Source: an uncultured Clostridia bacterium (GTDB lineage: Bacteria; Bacillota; Clostridia; TANB77; CAG-508). From it: DNA of 64,000 nt. Of this stretch, positions 35,998 through 47,168 are shown in pieces. The notes beneath the pieces were generated by a model. The model searched no databases and was not told the origin of the DNA. It saw only the letters and a list, made by a program, of their open reading frames with translations. The first letter of the stretch is position 1; each line of letters opens with the position of its first letter. The stretch covers positions 21,919 to 85,918 of the forward strand of contig CANQTN010000003.1 of assembly GCA_947626815.1 (NCBI GenBank), read 5' to 3'. A program made the position numbers and the translations under genes.

Positions 35998-38121
35998 TTA
36001 TTCTTCTATTGTTTTTGTATCATTAAAATCTTTCATACTTAAATTTATTCTTCCTTGCTCATCTATTTCAACTACTTTTACTGTTACCTTATCTCCTACA
36101 TGAAGAACATCATTTATGTCTTTTATTCTTTCTTTTGAAATTTTAGATATGTGTAATAATCCTTCTTTTCCTCCACAATCTAAGTCTACAAATGCTCCAA
36201 AATTCATTATTCTGGTTACTTCTCCATAATAAATTCCACCAACTTCGATTTCTCTTACAATATCTTCTATCATTTCTAATGCTTCCATTGCTTTTTCATT
36301 ATCATTTGAATAAATAAATACTTGTCCATCATCTTCTATGTCTATTTTTACACCAGTTTCTTCTATTATTTTATTTATTACTTTTCCTCCAGTTCCAATA
36401 ACATCTTTTATTTTTTCTGGTTTAATTTGTGTTCCTACTATTCTTGGTGCATATTTAGATATTTCAGCTCTTGGTTTACTTATTACTGGACTCATTACAT
36501 CATCTAATATATGTTTTCTTGCTATTCTTGTTTTTTCAAATGCCTCTTTTATAATTTTATATGATAACCCATCACATTTAATATCAACTTGTATTGCTGT
36601 AATACCTTTTTCAGTTCCTCCTACTTTAAAATCCATATCTCCGAAAAAGTCTTCTAAGCCTTGTATATCTACTAACATTACATATTCTTCATCATTATCT
36701 GGATTTGTTACTAATCCTGTTGAAATACCTGCAACTGGTCTTTTTATTGGAACTCCTGCATCCATCAAGCTTAGTGTGCTTCCACATATACTTGCTTGTG
36801 ATGTAGAACCATTAGAAGATAATACTTCTGATACTACTCTTATTGCATATGGGAATTCTTCTTTAGATGGCAACACTGGAATTAATGCTTTTTCTGCCAA
36901 AGCCCCGTGACCTATTTCACGTCTTCCTGGTCCTCTTGATGGTTTTGCCTCTCCTACAGAGTAACTTGGAAAATTATAATGATGCATATATCTTTTTGAT
37001 TCTTCTGTATCAATTCCATCTAATACTTGTTCTTCACTTACCATTCCAAGTGTAGCTATTGATAGCACTTGTGTTTGACCTCTCGTAAATAATGCACTTC
37101 CATGGGTTCTTGGTAATAATCCAACTTCACATGATAATGGTCTTATTTCATCTAATGCTCTTCCATCTACTCTTTTATGCTCAAAGAATATCATTTCTCT
37201 AACACATTTTTTTTCTAGTTTATATATTGCTTCTCCTATATCAGTTTTATGTTCTTCAAATGCTTCTTCTCCATATTTTTCTGCATATGTTTCTTCTATT
37301 TTTTTTGTTAATTCAGCAATGTTATTATCTCTTGTTTCCTTATCTGCTTCTTGAACTTTTTCTTTCATTTCTTCTTTAAAATTATTTTCAACGAATTCAT
37401 ATATTTCATGGTCTACTTCAAAAGATTTATATTCAAATTTTGGTTTTCCTATTTCTTTTTGAATTTTTGTAATAAATTTGCATATCTTTTTTATTTCTTT
37501 GTGTGCTGTTTTTATTGCTTCTAACATCAATTCGTCTGGTATTTCATTTCCTCCAGCTTCAATCATTGTAATTTTCTTTTCAGTTGCTGCTAGTGTTAGT
37601 GTTAAATCACTTTGCTTTCTTTGCTCTTCTGTTGGATTAATAATGATTTTTCCATCTACTATACCTACATTTACTGCTGCTGTTGGTCCTCCAAATGGAA
37701 TATCTGATATTGCTAAAGCACAAGATGCTCCTATCATAGCTGCTACTTCTGGTGAATTATCTTGCTCTACACAAAGAACTGTTCCTACGACTACAACATC
37801 ATTTCTAAAGTCTTTTGGGAACAGTGGTCTTAATGGCCTATCTATTGCTCTTGATGTTAATATTGCTTTATCACTTGGCTTACCTTCTCTTTTTAAAAAT
37901 CCTCCTGGTATTTTTCCTACTGAATATAATTTTTCTTCAAAATCTACTGATAATGGAAAAAAGTCAATTCCTTCTCTTGGTTCTTTAGAAGCTGTTACAT
38001 TGACTAATACACATGTATCCCCATAACGTACTAATACACTTCCATTTGCTAAACCTGCCATTTTTCCTGTTTCAATTACAAGTTTTCTTCCAGCTAGTTC
38101 TGTTTCATAAGTTTTAAACAT
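35998..38121 (-). CDS. pnp: Polyribonucleotide nucleotidyltransferase
   Basis: PNPase core, KH and S1 domains; next to rpsO. Confidence 0.97.
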   Translation of the reverse strand: MFKTYETELAGRKLVIETGKMAGLANGSVLVRYGDTCVLVNVTASKEPREGIDFFPLSVDFEEKLYSVGKIPGGFLKREGKPSDKAILTSRAIDRPLRPLFPKDFRNDVVVVGTVLCVEQDNSPEVAAMIGASCALAISDIPFGGPTAAVNVGIVDGKIIINPTEEQRKQSDLTLTLAATEKKITMIEAGGNEIPDELMLEAIKTAHKEIKKICKFITKIQKEIGKPKFEYKSFEVDHEIYEFVENNFKEEMKEKVQEADKETRDNNIAELTKKIEETYAEKYGEEAFEEHKTDIGEAIYKLEKKCVREMIFFEHKRVDGRALDEIRPLSCEVGLLPRTHGSALFTRGQTQVLSIATLGMVSEEQVLDGIDTEESKRYMHHYNFPSYSVGEAKPSRGPGRREIGHGALAEKALIPVLPSKEEFPYAIRVVSEVLSSNGSTSQASICGSTLSLMDAGVPIKRPVAGISTGLVTNPDNDEEYVMLVDIQGLEDFFGDMDFKVGGTEKGITAIQVDIKCDGLSYKIIKEAFEKTRIARKHILDDVMSPVISKPRAEISKYAPRIVGTQIKPEKIKDVIGTGGKVINKIIEETGVKIDIEDDGQVFIYSNDNEKAMEALEMIEDIVREIEVGGIYYGEVTRIMNFGAFVDLDCGGKEGLLHISKISKERIKDINDVLHVGDKVTVKVVEIDEQGRINLSMKDFNDTKTIEE

Positions 38122-38156
38122 AATTATTCCTTCCTTTTTTATATACTTTTATAACT

Positions 38157-38205
38157 AACAAAAAACCCATGCCAAATAAGCACTGGGCTTTGTTTTTTTA
38201 TTTTC
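38157..38205 (-). terminator. Terminator-like hairpin downstream of rpsO
   Basis: aaaaaacccatgcc..gcactgggctttgttttttt; imperfect. Confidence 0.5.
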
Positions 38206-38461
38206 TTAATTCTAGTTTTTGTACTATTTCTCTATATCTGTTTATGTCTTTTCTAGATAAATAGTTTAATAAGTTTCTTCTCTTTCCTACCATTTTTAAA
38301 AGACCTCTTCTTGAGTGATTGTCTTTTTTATGGATTTTTAAATGTTCTGTTAATTCATTAATTCTTTCTGTTAGTAATGCTATTTGTACTTCTGGTGAAC
38401 CTGTGTCGTTTTCCTCTCTTTTATAAGTATTAATGATTTCTTGTTTTCTTTCTTTGGTCAT
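38198..38461 (-). CDS. rpsO: 30S ribosomal protein S15
   Basis: [48 protein letters not shown]. Confidence 0.97.
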   Translation of the reverse strand: MTKERKQEIINTYKREENDTGSPEVQIALLTERINELTEHLKIHKKDNHSRRGLLKMVGKRRNLLNYLSRKDINRYREIVQKLELRK

Positions 38462-38744
38462 TTTCTATTACACCTCCCTATTTTATTTTTCTCCTTAAAC
38501 TGAACTAAAGTTTTAGGTGTATTTCTTTTAGCTAAGTATAAGGTATGTGTTTTTACTTTTCATATTATACTATACTTTTTTCTATATTGCAAGCATTTTT
38601 TAGTGTTTCATTCACATTTTTACGTATATTTTTGTCCTTGCTAATATCTTACATTATCTTTTATTTTCATAACTATATTTTGCATGTGGTGAAAATCCTT
38701 TCATCTCCATGTCTTTCTTCATCTTTTGTATTAATTCTTGATTC

Positions 38745-40314
38745 TTATTTCACATAAAGTACAATTCGAAATCCCAAAGTAGCTGCAAAAGCATTAACAG
38801 ATTGATTTCCTAATCGAGCATTTGCACTAAATCCAGACGATGAATCCATAGCACAAGAACCTCGCCTCATTTTGTAATTTTCACCATTTTTTGGAACTTC
38901 TGTTGTAATCTCTGATACATTTCCTGTTATATCAAATATATGTTTTTTCTCTGTTCCCTCTCCATTCGAATTCACAAACTTTCCTGTTGGAAATACCCAA
39001 TAAGTACATCTTTTGGTATCATTTGTGCCAGAACTACCTTCATTTGCAGGTTTTTGTAGTACATCTGGTGTAGTAATCCAATTACTTCCTGGTTGTCCTG
39101 AGTGAAATCCAGTATAGCCATCTTGTCCTAATATATTCCAACTATTTCCCCATGTAGAATTTACAGCATTACATAAATCCCAATCAACAAATTCACACAT
39201 AACATCCCATTGTGCCCCTGTAATCAATCCACTTTGAAATGCAACATGTTTCTCATCCTCATCTTCTGAACTTTTCCATGAATTTGCAACTTCAAGAGCT
39301 GTTGAAGGTGATATCATTCTTACTGGTTCCATTCCTAATCTTACTACAACATCTTTTTTATGTTGTTTCCAATATTCATTAAAACTTGTTAATTTTTCTT
39401 CATTATCCCCCATTTCATCCGTTGTTTCAATTACACTTTTTTCTCTGCTTTGTGTTGTATTGATTCCTGCTTCATATCGTCCTACCCAAAAACCTCCAGC
39501 ATTATTTATTATTTCTTTTTCCTTTAGGTCTGATGTTATTTCTTCACTTTCTAATTTACTCGCTAATTCTTCCTCTTTATTTTCAAAACTTCCTAACATA
39601 TCTCCCATTATGCCTTCTTCTATGCTACTTAACTCTTTAAATCCATCAAAGTCTTTTAAAGAAAAATTTACTTTTCCTAATCTTTTTTCATATTTTATTT
39701 TTGTTCCATCTACTGGTATCCAAACAAACTCATTTTTTTCATCATCAGCAATAACATACCCTTCACTAACACTGCCTATTGTATGATGAAATCCTACTGG
39801 AATATGATTTTCTGGATGTCTTGCTTGATATTCTTGGCTTGATTTATCTTCTGGAACGTCCATAATGTCTCCAATATTCCCATTTTCATTAACTTCCATT
39901 TCATATGTTTTACCATCTTTTTCGTATATTACATATCCATTTTCATATTTAATATATGCTCCTGAGGCTGTAGTTTTGCTTCTCCCTTCAATTTCTGTTC
40001 CATCTGTATAATAGTCTGACAGCCATTCAGATATTAAAAGACTAGCTTCTTCTTTCATCGTTGCCTCATCATATTCTTCAACCGCTTTCGTAGCTTTACC
40101 TAATATTCCATCTTTCCCTGTCAATGTTGCAATTGATACTGCAGCTAGAATCAAAAGTACAATAATTGTTATTACCAGCGCTATTAATGTTATTCCGTTT
40201 CATTTCCTTTTTATAAAACTTTGTATCAACATTTTTTTTCTTGTGCGTAATAATTTCTTTTTTCATCTGTTTTTTTCCACCTTTCTCCTTTTTGTTCCTC
40301 AGTATACTTATCAT
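38745..40314 (-). CDS. Prepilin-like N-terminus fused to FGE/C-type-lectin-like domain; +1 shift at CGGA (40194-40197)
   Basis: Frame 0 KKEMK|RNNINSAG..*; +1 frame GITLIALVITIIVLLILAAVSIATLTG; C-terminal GGFWVGRYEAG...DITGNVSEIT...RRGSCAMDSSSGFSANARLGNQSVNAFAATLGFRIV. Exact start uncertain. Confidence 0.8.
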
Positions 40315-40443
40315 TAATAAAATTCCAAATATGTTATTCGCGTATACCTATTATACATAATAGCAAAATGTCGTACTAAAGTACATGATAAAATTTCCGA
40401 GTTTTTGCGGAATAAAACAGAATTCATATTCTCACTAAATATA

Positions 40444-40983
40444 TTAGCGCATATCCCACTTCATACGCTTTTCTCTTCTTATTTGCTGCTTTCGTTTTAA
40501 ATTTTTTTGATATAATGATATTAATATAACTATCACTATTAATACCATCAATGTTATCTTACTTTTTAATATCTCTGTAACAATTCCAAATTGCTTTATT
40601 TTAAATTGATATTTTCCTTCTATTTTGTCATATGTTATCATCTGTTTATCTGGTGAATTATTATTATCTCCTTTCGTTCTGTATTTTACTATTCCATTTT
40701 CATTTATTATATCTATTATTCTATGTGTTACTATTACACCATCTTCATCAAATGAAATTATATCTTCTATCTTTATCTCATCTTGTGGAACTTCTTTAAC
40801 TATTATAGCATCTCCTCGCATTATTGTCTTTTCCATACTTCCTGATACAATTATAAAACTTTTATATCCAAAAAAATCTGGTATTTTATTTGGATTAACA
40901 AAAGATTTTATTATTAATGTAAAATTAAATATAATAATAGGAATTAGTATAATATAAAATATTATACTAATTATCTTTCCCAT
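40444..40983 (-). CDS. Signal peptidase I (SipW-like)
   Basis: SGSMEKTIMRGDAIIVKE and EDIISFDEDGVIVTHRIIDI motifs; probable internal start MGKIISIIF. Confidence 0.85.
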   Translation of the reverse strand: MGKIISIIFYIILIPIIIFNFTLIIKSFVNPNKIPDFFGYKSFIIVSGSMEKTIMRGDAIIVKEVPQDEIKIEDIISFDEDGVIVTHRIIDIINENGIVKYRTKGDNNNSPDKQMITYDKIEGKYQFKIKQFGIVTEILKSKITLMVLIVIVILISLYQKNLKRKQQIRREKRMKWDMR

Positions 40984-41088
40984 TATATGTATTCTTTTTT
41001 CTTCTTTCTGTACTTTATCTATTTTGTACATCTCTTATCTCCTCATAATTAGAACAAAATGTTTCTCTTTTAATAAGTCATACTTATT

Positions 41089-43692
41089 TTATTCTGTTCT
41101 TAGTGCTTCAACTGGATCTTTTTTACTTGCTATTTTGGCAGGTATTAATCCTGCAATAATTGTTAACAACATACTTATTATTACAAGTATAAAGCCAGCA
41201 AGCGGTGGAACCATTGTTGTAACTGTTACACCTGTTAAGCTACGTATTAAGCTATTTATTGGAATAGTTAATAATACGGTTATTCCTATTCCTAATAAGC
41301 CAGATATTAAACCTACAATAAATGTTTCTGCATTAAATACTCTTGATATATCTTTTTTAGATGCTCCAATTGCCCTTAATATTCCTATTTCCTTTGTTCT
41401 TTCTAATACAGAAATATATGTTATTATTCCTATCATTATTGAAGATACTATTAATGATATTGCAACAAATGCTATTAATACATAACTTATTGTATCTATA
41501 ATTTGACTAACAGATTCCATCATAATTCCTACTAAATCTGTATAGTTTATCACATTTTCTTCTTTTCCATCATCCTTTTGTTTTTGATTATAATCTTCTA
41601 TCGCTTTAGTTATATTATCTTTTGCTTCAAAATTTTTTGGATAAATACTAATTGAAGTTGGTTTTTCAAGGTCAATTGCACTCAATTTTTGCATATTTTT
41701 TTCATAACTTGCATTTTTATTTTCTGTATATGCTTCCATCATTTTTGCAATTTGCTCATTACTTAAATTACTCATCGCAATTTTTTGTTCATTAGATAAA
41801 GAATTATAGTCAAAATTTGCATTTTCTTCATCTGTTGGAAATTTTAAACCTGAAAATACATTCACTTCTTGATTTTCTTTCTGTTCTTTTACTATATCTG
41901 CTTCATTTGATTTATTAATAACATATTCTTTTAGTTTTTTTGTATAACCTATACCACTTGTTACTGAAATTGAAGCCACACTTTCTTCATTTTGTTTTAT
42001 AATTCCTACAACTTTTATGCTTTCGGCTGTATTAATTTTATTTTTCATATAAGCTTCATCTTCACTTTTGTCTAACCATACTCCATTTTCTTTTTGATAA
42101 TAATCTGAATTTAAAATTAGTTTAAATGATAAATTTAATAGCTCATCATATGTATATGTAGTTGTTTCTTCACCCTCTTCTAACTTTTCTCCATTTTCGA
42201 CAGCTTTCCATTTTTCTTTTAATTCTTTTTGATCTTTTAGCCCTAGTGAATATAATGTATAATCATCAATTCTCCCATCTTCTTTTAATATTAAAACTAC
42301 TTCATTATAATTTTCTGGCCATTTTCCTTTTACTAGGTCGAATTGTGTCTCTAATAATTTTTTATTATCTAACATCTCAATAAATACATCTGTATTTGTC
42401 ATCATTGAACTTCCAAACATTGATGCCACAGAAGAATTATCCCTTGCCTCTATCATTTCTCCCATACCAAATGAATTCATTACTGTACTAGGGTTCACTT
42501 GAACTATTCCATTTTCTGTATTATCTTTATATAAATTAATTTTTAATCCATAATTATATGCAATACTATTACTGTTATCTGTAATTATTTTGCTTTCTTC
42601 TAGATGCTTTTTTAGTTCTTCTAAATTATTACTTTGCTTTTTGTTAGAAAGCATTGTTACCATATCATTCATGATATCTGCAGAATGTACTTTTCCTTCT
42701 TCTTGGTTTTGTTCTTTTTCTACTTCTCCCATCATTGATTCCATCATACTTGACATATCAATAGTTGATTCTTCAATTGTAATTGGATAAGATGATAATG
42801 TTTCTTCTTCCACTCTATCAATATAATTTTGTACTCCTGTTGATATAGCTAAAATAAGTGCTATTCCTATAATTCCAATGCTTCCAGCAAATGATGTTAA
42901 TAATGTTCTTCCCTTTTTTGTCATTAAATTGTTTAAACTTAATCTTAATGCTGTAAAAAATTTCATAGATGTTCTTCCAGATTTTGCTTTAACTTCTTCT
43001 TTTCTGTCCTCTTCAGTGAATGGTTTTGAATCATCTGTAATTACTCCATCTAGAATTTTTACAACTCTAGTTGAATATTTCTCTGCTAATTCTGGATTGT
43101 GTGTAACCATAATAATTAGTTTATCTTTTGAAATTTCTTTTAATATTTCCATAATTTGCACACTTGTTTTTGTATCTAATGCTCCAGTAGGCTCATCTGC
43201 AAGTATAATATCTGGGTCATTAACTAAAGCTCTCGCAATTGCGACTCTTTGCATTTGCCCTCCTGATAGTTGATTTGGCTTTTTATAAATCTGTTCTTTT
43301 AACCCAACATCTTCTAATGCTTTTATTGCTCGTTTTCTTCTTTCTTTTTTTGATACTCCAGAAATTGTTAATGCCAATTCTACATTTGACAATACTGTTT
43401 GATGTGGTATTAAATTATAACTTTGAAATACAAATCCTATTGAATAATTTCTATATGCATCCCATTCTCTATCTTTAAATTCTTTTGTTGATTTCCCATT
43501 TATTATTAAATTCCCAGATGTGTATCTATCTAAACCTCCTATTATATTTAACAAAGTGGTTTTTCCACAACCACTTTGACCCAATATTGATACAAATTCA
43601 TTTTTTCTAAATTCAATATCTATACCTTTTAAAGCATTAACAGTCGAATTTCCTGTAATATAGTCTTTTGTTATATTTTGTAATTTTAACAT
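41089..43692 (-). CDS. ABC transporter, fused ATPase and FtsX-like permease
   Basis: GQSGCGKTTLLNIIGGLD, LSGGQMQRVAIARAL, C-terminal FtsX-like permease with RAIGASKKDI. Confidence 0.92.
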   Translation of the reverse strand: MLKLQNITKDYITGNSTVNALKGIDIEFRKNEFVSILGQSGCGKTTLLNIIGGLDRYTSGNLIINGKSTKEFKDREWDAYRNYSIGFVFQSYNLIPHQTVLSNVELALTISGVSKKERRKRAIKALEDVGLKEQIYKKPNQLSGGQMQRVAIARALVNDPDIILADEPTGALDTKTSVQIMEILKEISKDKLIIMVTHNPELAEKYSTRVVKILDGVITDDSKPFTEEDRKEEVKAKSGRTSMKFFTALRLSLNNLMTKKGRTLLTSFAGSIGIIGIALILAISTGVQNYIDRVEEETLSSYPITIEESTIDMSSMMESMMGEVEKEQNQEEGKVHSADIMNDMVTMLSNKKQSNNLEELKKHLEESKIITDNSNSIAYNYGLKINLYKDNTENGIVQVNPSTVMNSFGMGEMIEARDNSSVASMFGSSMMTNTDVFIEMLDNKKLLETQFDLVKGKWPENYNEVVLILKEDGRIDDYTLYSLGLKDQKELKEKWKAVENGEKLEEGEETTTYTYDELLNLSFKLILNSDYYQKENGVWLDKSEDEAYMKNKINTAESIKVVGIIKQNEESVASISVTSGIGYTKKLKEYVINKSNEADIVKEQKENQEVNVFSGLKFPTDEENANFDYNSLSNEQKIAMSNLSNEQIAKMMEAYTENKNASYEKNMQKLSAIDLEKPTSISIYPKNFEAKDNITKAIEDYNQKQKDDGKEENVINYTDLVGIMMESVSQIIDTISYVLIAFVAISLIVSSIMIGIITYISVLERTKEIGILRAIGASKKDISRVFNAETFIVGLISGLLGIGITVLLTIPINSLIRSLTGVTVTTMVPPLAGFILVIISMLLTIIAGLIPAKIASKKDPVEALRTE

Positions 43693-43716
43693 ATAGATAT
43701 CATTCCTTTCACTTTT

Positions 43717-45840
43717 CTATTTTTTAAAAAGTTTATTTAATAAACCTTTATTATCTTTTTTAGTTGATTTTTTACTTGAAACAGAATGTTTTTCTAATTT
43801 AGACGTTTTAACTGGTTTTTTAGCTTTATTTTCTTTACCTTTTTTATTTTGCTTTACTTCCATGTTTTGTTTGCCAATTTTTTTAGATTTATTTTCATTT
43901 TTTACTTTTTTTGTTTTTTGAAGTGCTGCTTTTCTACTATTTTTTATTAGTTGATCTAAATCTTCTGCATCATTAATATCATCAATGTCAAATGAATCAC
44001 TTATCCTATCTTTACTCTTTCTTTCCTTTTTATAGCTATTTTTGTAATTATATTCATCATAATCTTCTGATTCACTTTTGTAGTAGTTTTCTTCATACTC
44101 CTCTTCTAGTTCTTCTCCATCCTCTTCATATTCATCATCATCATATTCTTCTGGTTCATATTCATCGTCATCATCATAGTAATTTTCTTCATATTCTTCT
44201 AGTTCTTCTTCGTCTTCTCCATATTCATCATCATTTTCATCTACTTCTGATTCTTCTTCATATTCATCATCATCATATTCTTCTAGTTCATATTCATATT
44301 CGTCATATTCTTCTGGTTCTTCTTTCTCTTCTTCATCATACTCTTCATCTAATTCCTCATCTACTTCGTATTCTTCCTCATCCTCATCTTCTAGCTCTTC
44401 ATCATTTTCATCATCATCATCTTCTTCTATTTCATATTCATATTCATATTCATAATATTCTTCTGGTTCTTCTTCATCTTCCTCATCTACTACTTCTTCA
44501 TCTGGCTCTTCTTCATGCTCTTCATCTTCATAATCTTTTTCCATATATTCATTCTTTGTTTCTTCTTTATTAGTATTTTTTAATTCTTCTTTATATTCCT
44601 TTTCTTCTTCATCAGTTTGTTGTTTATTTGCATCTTGAGTAGCATCGCTTTCTCCTATACTATATTCTGACAAGTCTTTTTCATATTTTTCTGATACCTC
44701 TTTTTGAAATACCATATAAATATTTTTTATTCCTTCTATTCTCCAATAATTTGAATTTAATAATGTTCCAGCTTTTACATTTACATTATTTGCTTCTTCT
44801 TCAAAGTTTTTCTCTTTATCTTCAATATTCCTTAAATAATTTTTATTATACAGTTGCTTATAAGCTGCCTTTGTAGCTTTTTTAGCTGATTCTCTTAATA
44901 TTAATTCATACAATTTTTTTATTTGTATCATGTCTAATTCAAAATTATTGCATGCTTCTATCATCATTCTTTTATGTACTCTTTCGCCATTAATTGCAGT
45001 CATTCTTTCATAATCCAAGAAACCTACTATGTATTCTCTCTGTGCCTTCAAAAAAGCTAATCTTACTGTACAATCTTTTAAAATTCTTTTGTATTTATCT
45101 AATTTAATCATTTCATTGTCTGTTTCACGCAAAAGTTTCTTCATTCTATCATACATTAGAACATAACACTCTGCTTCTTTTTCAGCAATATCAATTCTAT
45201 TATTTATAGCTTTTCTTAAAACATCTTGATTAAAAGGAACTCTTTCATTGTTTCCATTTTTAATCATTATATTCAAAGCTTCTACTTTTACTTGTTCTTT
45301 CTCAGAGCTTATAAAATCCTTTAAATTAACTATGTCTTGAACATCTATTTCTTTAAATTCCTGACTTAGTTCTTCTCTACGTTTAATACTTTTTGCTTCA
45401 CTTACTCTTCTTTCTTTGTCACATTTATTTCTATATTTTTGCTTTTGAGCAAAGTCCTTTAAATTTTTAATAAATTCTTCTCTTAATTCTAACATTCTTT
45501 TAGAATTACTTTCTAAGGAAGTTTCTATTTTTCTTAATTTATTTTCTAATGTTTTTGCATCTTCTCCTAATTCTGCAAATAGCTGTGTTCTGTCATCTTC
45601 TAATTTTTTATTTATTTTATATAATTTTTGTTGTTCTCTTTGTATACTTTCAATTCTTGCTACTGTATTGTCAAAATCCTGTATTATTTTTGCATCCTTA
45701 TTGATTGTTAGTTGGTGTTGCTCTATTTCATTTACTAATTCACCATAGTTTTCACTATTTTTCTTTAAATTATATGTTTTATTTAATTTTAAAACTTTTT
45801 CTAAATATTTTTCTAAAACAATAGCACTTCTCTCATACAT
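43717..45840 (-). CDS. Coiled-coil protein with long Asp/Glu/Tyr-rich low-complexity region and Lys-rich C-terminus
   Basis: Residues ~410-610 dominated by E/D/Y. Confidence 0.65.
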   Translation of the reverse strand: MYERSAIVLEKYLEKVLKLNKTYNLKKNSENYGELVNEIEQHQLTINKDAKIIQDFDNTVARIESIQREQQKLYKINKKLEDDRTQLFAELGEDAKTLENKLRKIETSLESNSKRMLELREEFIKNLKDFAQKQKYRNKCDKERRVSEAKSIKRREELSQEFKEIDVQDIVNLKDFISSEKEQVKVEALNIMIKNGNNERVPFNQDVLRKAINNRIDIAEKEAECYVLMYDRMKKLLRETDNEMIKLDKYKRILKDCTVRLAFLKAQREYIVGFLDYERMTAINGERVHKRMMIEACNNFELDMIQIKKLYELILRESAKKATKAAYKQLYNKNYLRNIEDKEKNFEEEANNVNVKAGTLLNSNYWRIEGIKNIYMVFQKEVSEKYEKDLSEYSIGESDATQDANKQQTDEEEKEYKEELKNTNKEETKNEYMEKDYEDEEHEEEPDEEVVDEEDEEEPEEYYEYEYEYEIEEDDDDENDEELEDEDEEEYEVDEELDEEYDEEEKEEPEEYDEYEYELEEYDDDEYEEESEVDENDDEYGEDEEELEEYEENYYDDDDEYEPEEYDDDEYEEDGEELEEEYEENYYKSESEDYDEYNYKNSYKKERKSKDRISDSFDIDDINDAEDLDQLIKNSRKAALQKTKKVKNENKSKKIGKQNMEVKQNKKGKENKAKKPVKTSKLEKHSVSSKKSTKKDNKGLLNKLFKK

Positions 45841-45880
45841 TATAATATAACCTCCATTTTATTACTTCAAAAATTTTATT

Positions 45881-47152
45881 TTATTCAGTATATATTTCAT
45901 TTTTTCCATATTCTTCTGGTTTTAGTCCAAGTCTTACTTTCATATAACTTGTTAAACCTAAAACAGTTACTAATAATATAATTGCAACTAAAATCATACT
46001 ATTTGCAGTATCAGTTATCTTTAATAAATATGCACCTATAAATCCTATTACTGCTCTAAACGAATTCCTACTAATAGCATTCACAGCTGATATTTGTGTT
46101 AATATTTTTTCATTTGCAAAATTCCCCAAATATCTAGATGATAACACTATATGTATTCCTTGTAAGGCATTAATTATTACAAAACTAATAATTAAAACTG
46201 TTACTGATATTAGATAAGGAATTTTCACTGATCCTGCTATTCCTGCTATCCAAATAGAAAATGTTAATGCATATAAAATCACAGTTAAAGCCTTGTTTCT
46301 ATATTTATTATGAAATTGCAATTGTATTTTAGAACCAATCGATGCAGCTATTCCAACAATAGCAGCAACTATTGTAATAAATTGTTCTGACATTTTTATA
46401 TCCATTAATATACTTGTTCTGTAAGTTGACATTAAACAAAAAATTCCCCATGCAATTCCAGAATATAAAAATAAACTTCTTAGTCTTTGAGAATTTATTA
46501 TAAATTTTACACCTTCTACTAATTCTTCAAAATATTTTTTAGTAGATTGTTTTTCTCTTTGCCTATCTTTTTCTGTTTCTTCAAAAGCAAACGATACTAC
46601 AGTGGCCAAAATTGCAAATATAAAACTTCCTATTAGTGGAATATATGGATTTACTACATATAAAAAACCAGAAATAATAGAAGTTACAGCATCAATAATA
46701 TAATAATCCTTAAAAGCTCTTCCTTCTAATCTTGAAAATATTTCTCCTTCATGTTTACTACTCGGTATTGAATAATGTAATAAAGCATTATCAGATATAT
46801 CTTTTAGCGCAAAACATATACTACTTATAAATTGTGCAAAAATTAACATTTTCAAGTTATTACATAATATAATTAACAATACAAAAATGCAATTAAATAA
46901 ATTCCCCAAAATTGTACATTTTTTTGTTCCTATTCTATCCACTAAAATACTTATAGGTATTTGTAATATTACCATAAAAATTGCATAAAAAGATTTAGCA
47001 AATACTATATCTGATACATCAATATGTTTTACTTGTGATAAAAATAATACTTCTATTGCATAGAAAAATATTAAATCTAGTGATATTGCTCTATAAATCG
47101 AATATACTTTCATATTCTGCTTTTGTATTTTTATTTTCTTTTGTTGATCCAT
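45881..47152 (-). CDS. MFS transporter
   Basis: Multi-TM; ILVDRIGTKKCTILGN. Confidence 0.8.
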   Translation of the reverse strand: MDQQKKIKIQKQNMKVYSIYRAISLDLIFFYAIEVLFLSQVKHIDVSDIVFAKSFYAIFMVILQIPISILVDRIGTKKCTILGNLFNCIFVLLIILCNNLKMLIFAQFISSICFALKDISDNALLHYSIPSSKHEGEIFSRLEGRAFKDYYIIDAVTSIISGFLYVVNPYIPLIGSFIFAILATVVSFAFEETEKDRQREKQSTKKYFEELVEGVKFIINSQRLRSLFLYSGIAWGIFCLMSTYRTSILMDIKMSEQFITIVAAIVGIAASIGSKIQLQFHNKYRNKALTVILYALTFSIWIAGIAGSVKIPYLISVTVLIISFVIINALQGIHIVLSSRYLGNFANEKILTQISAVNAISRNSFRAVIGFIGAYLLKITDTANSMILVAIILLVTVLGLTSYMKVRLGLKPEEYGKNEIYTE

Positions 47153-47168
47153 TATATTCTCCTTTGTA

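Noticed and set aside
38745-38900. Diversity-generating retroelement variable region at the end of the FGE-like protein
   Set aside because: No reverse transcriptase or template repeat seen in the window.
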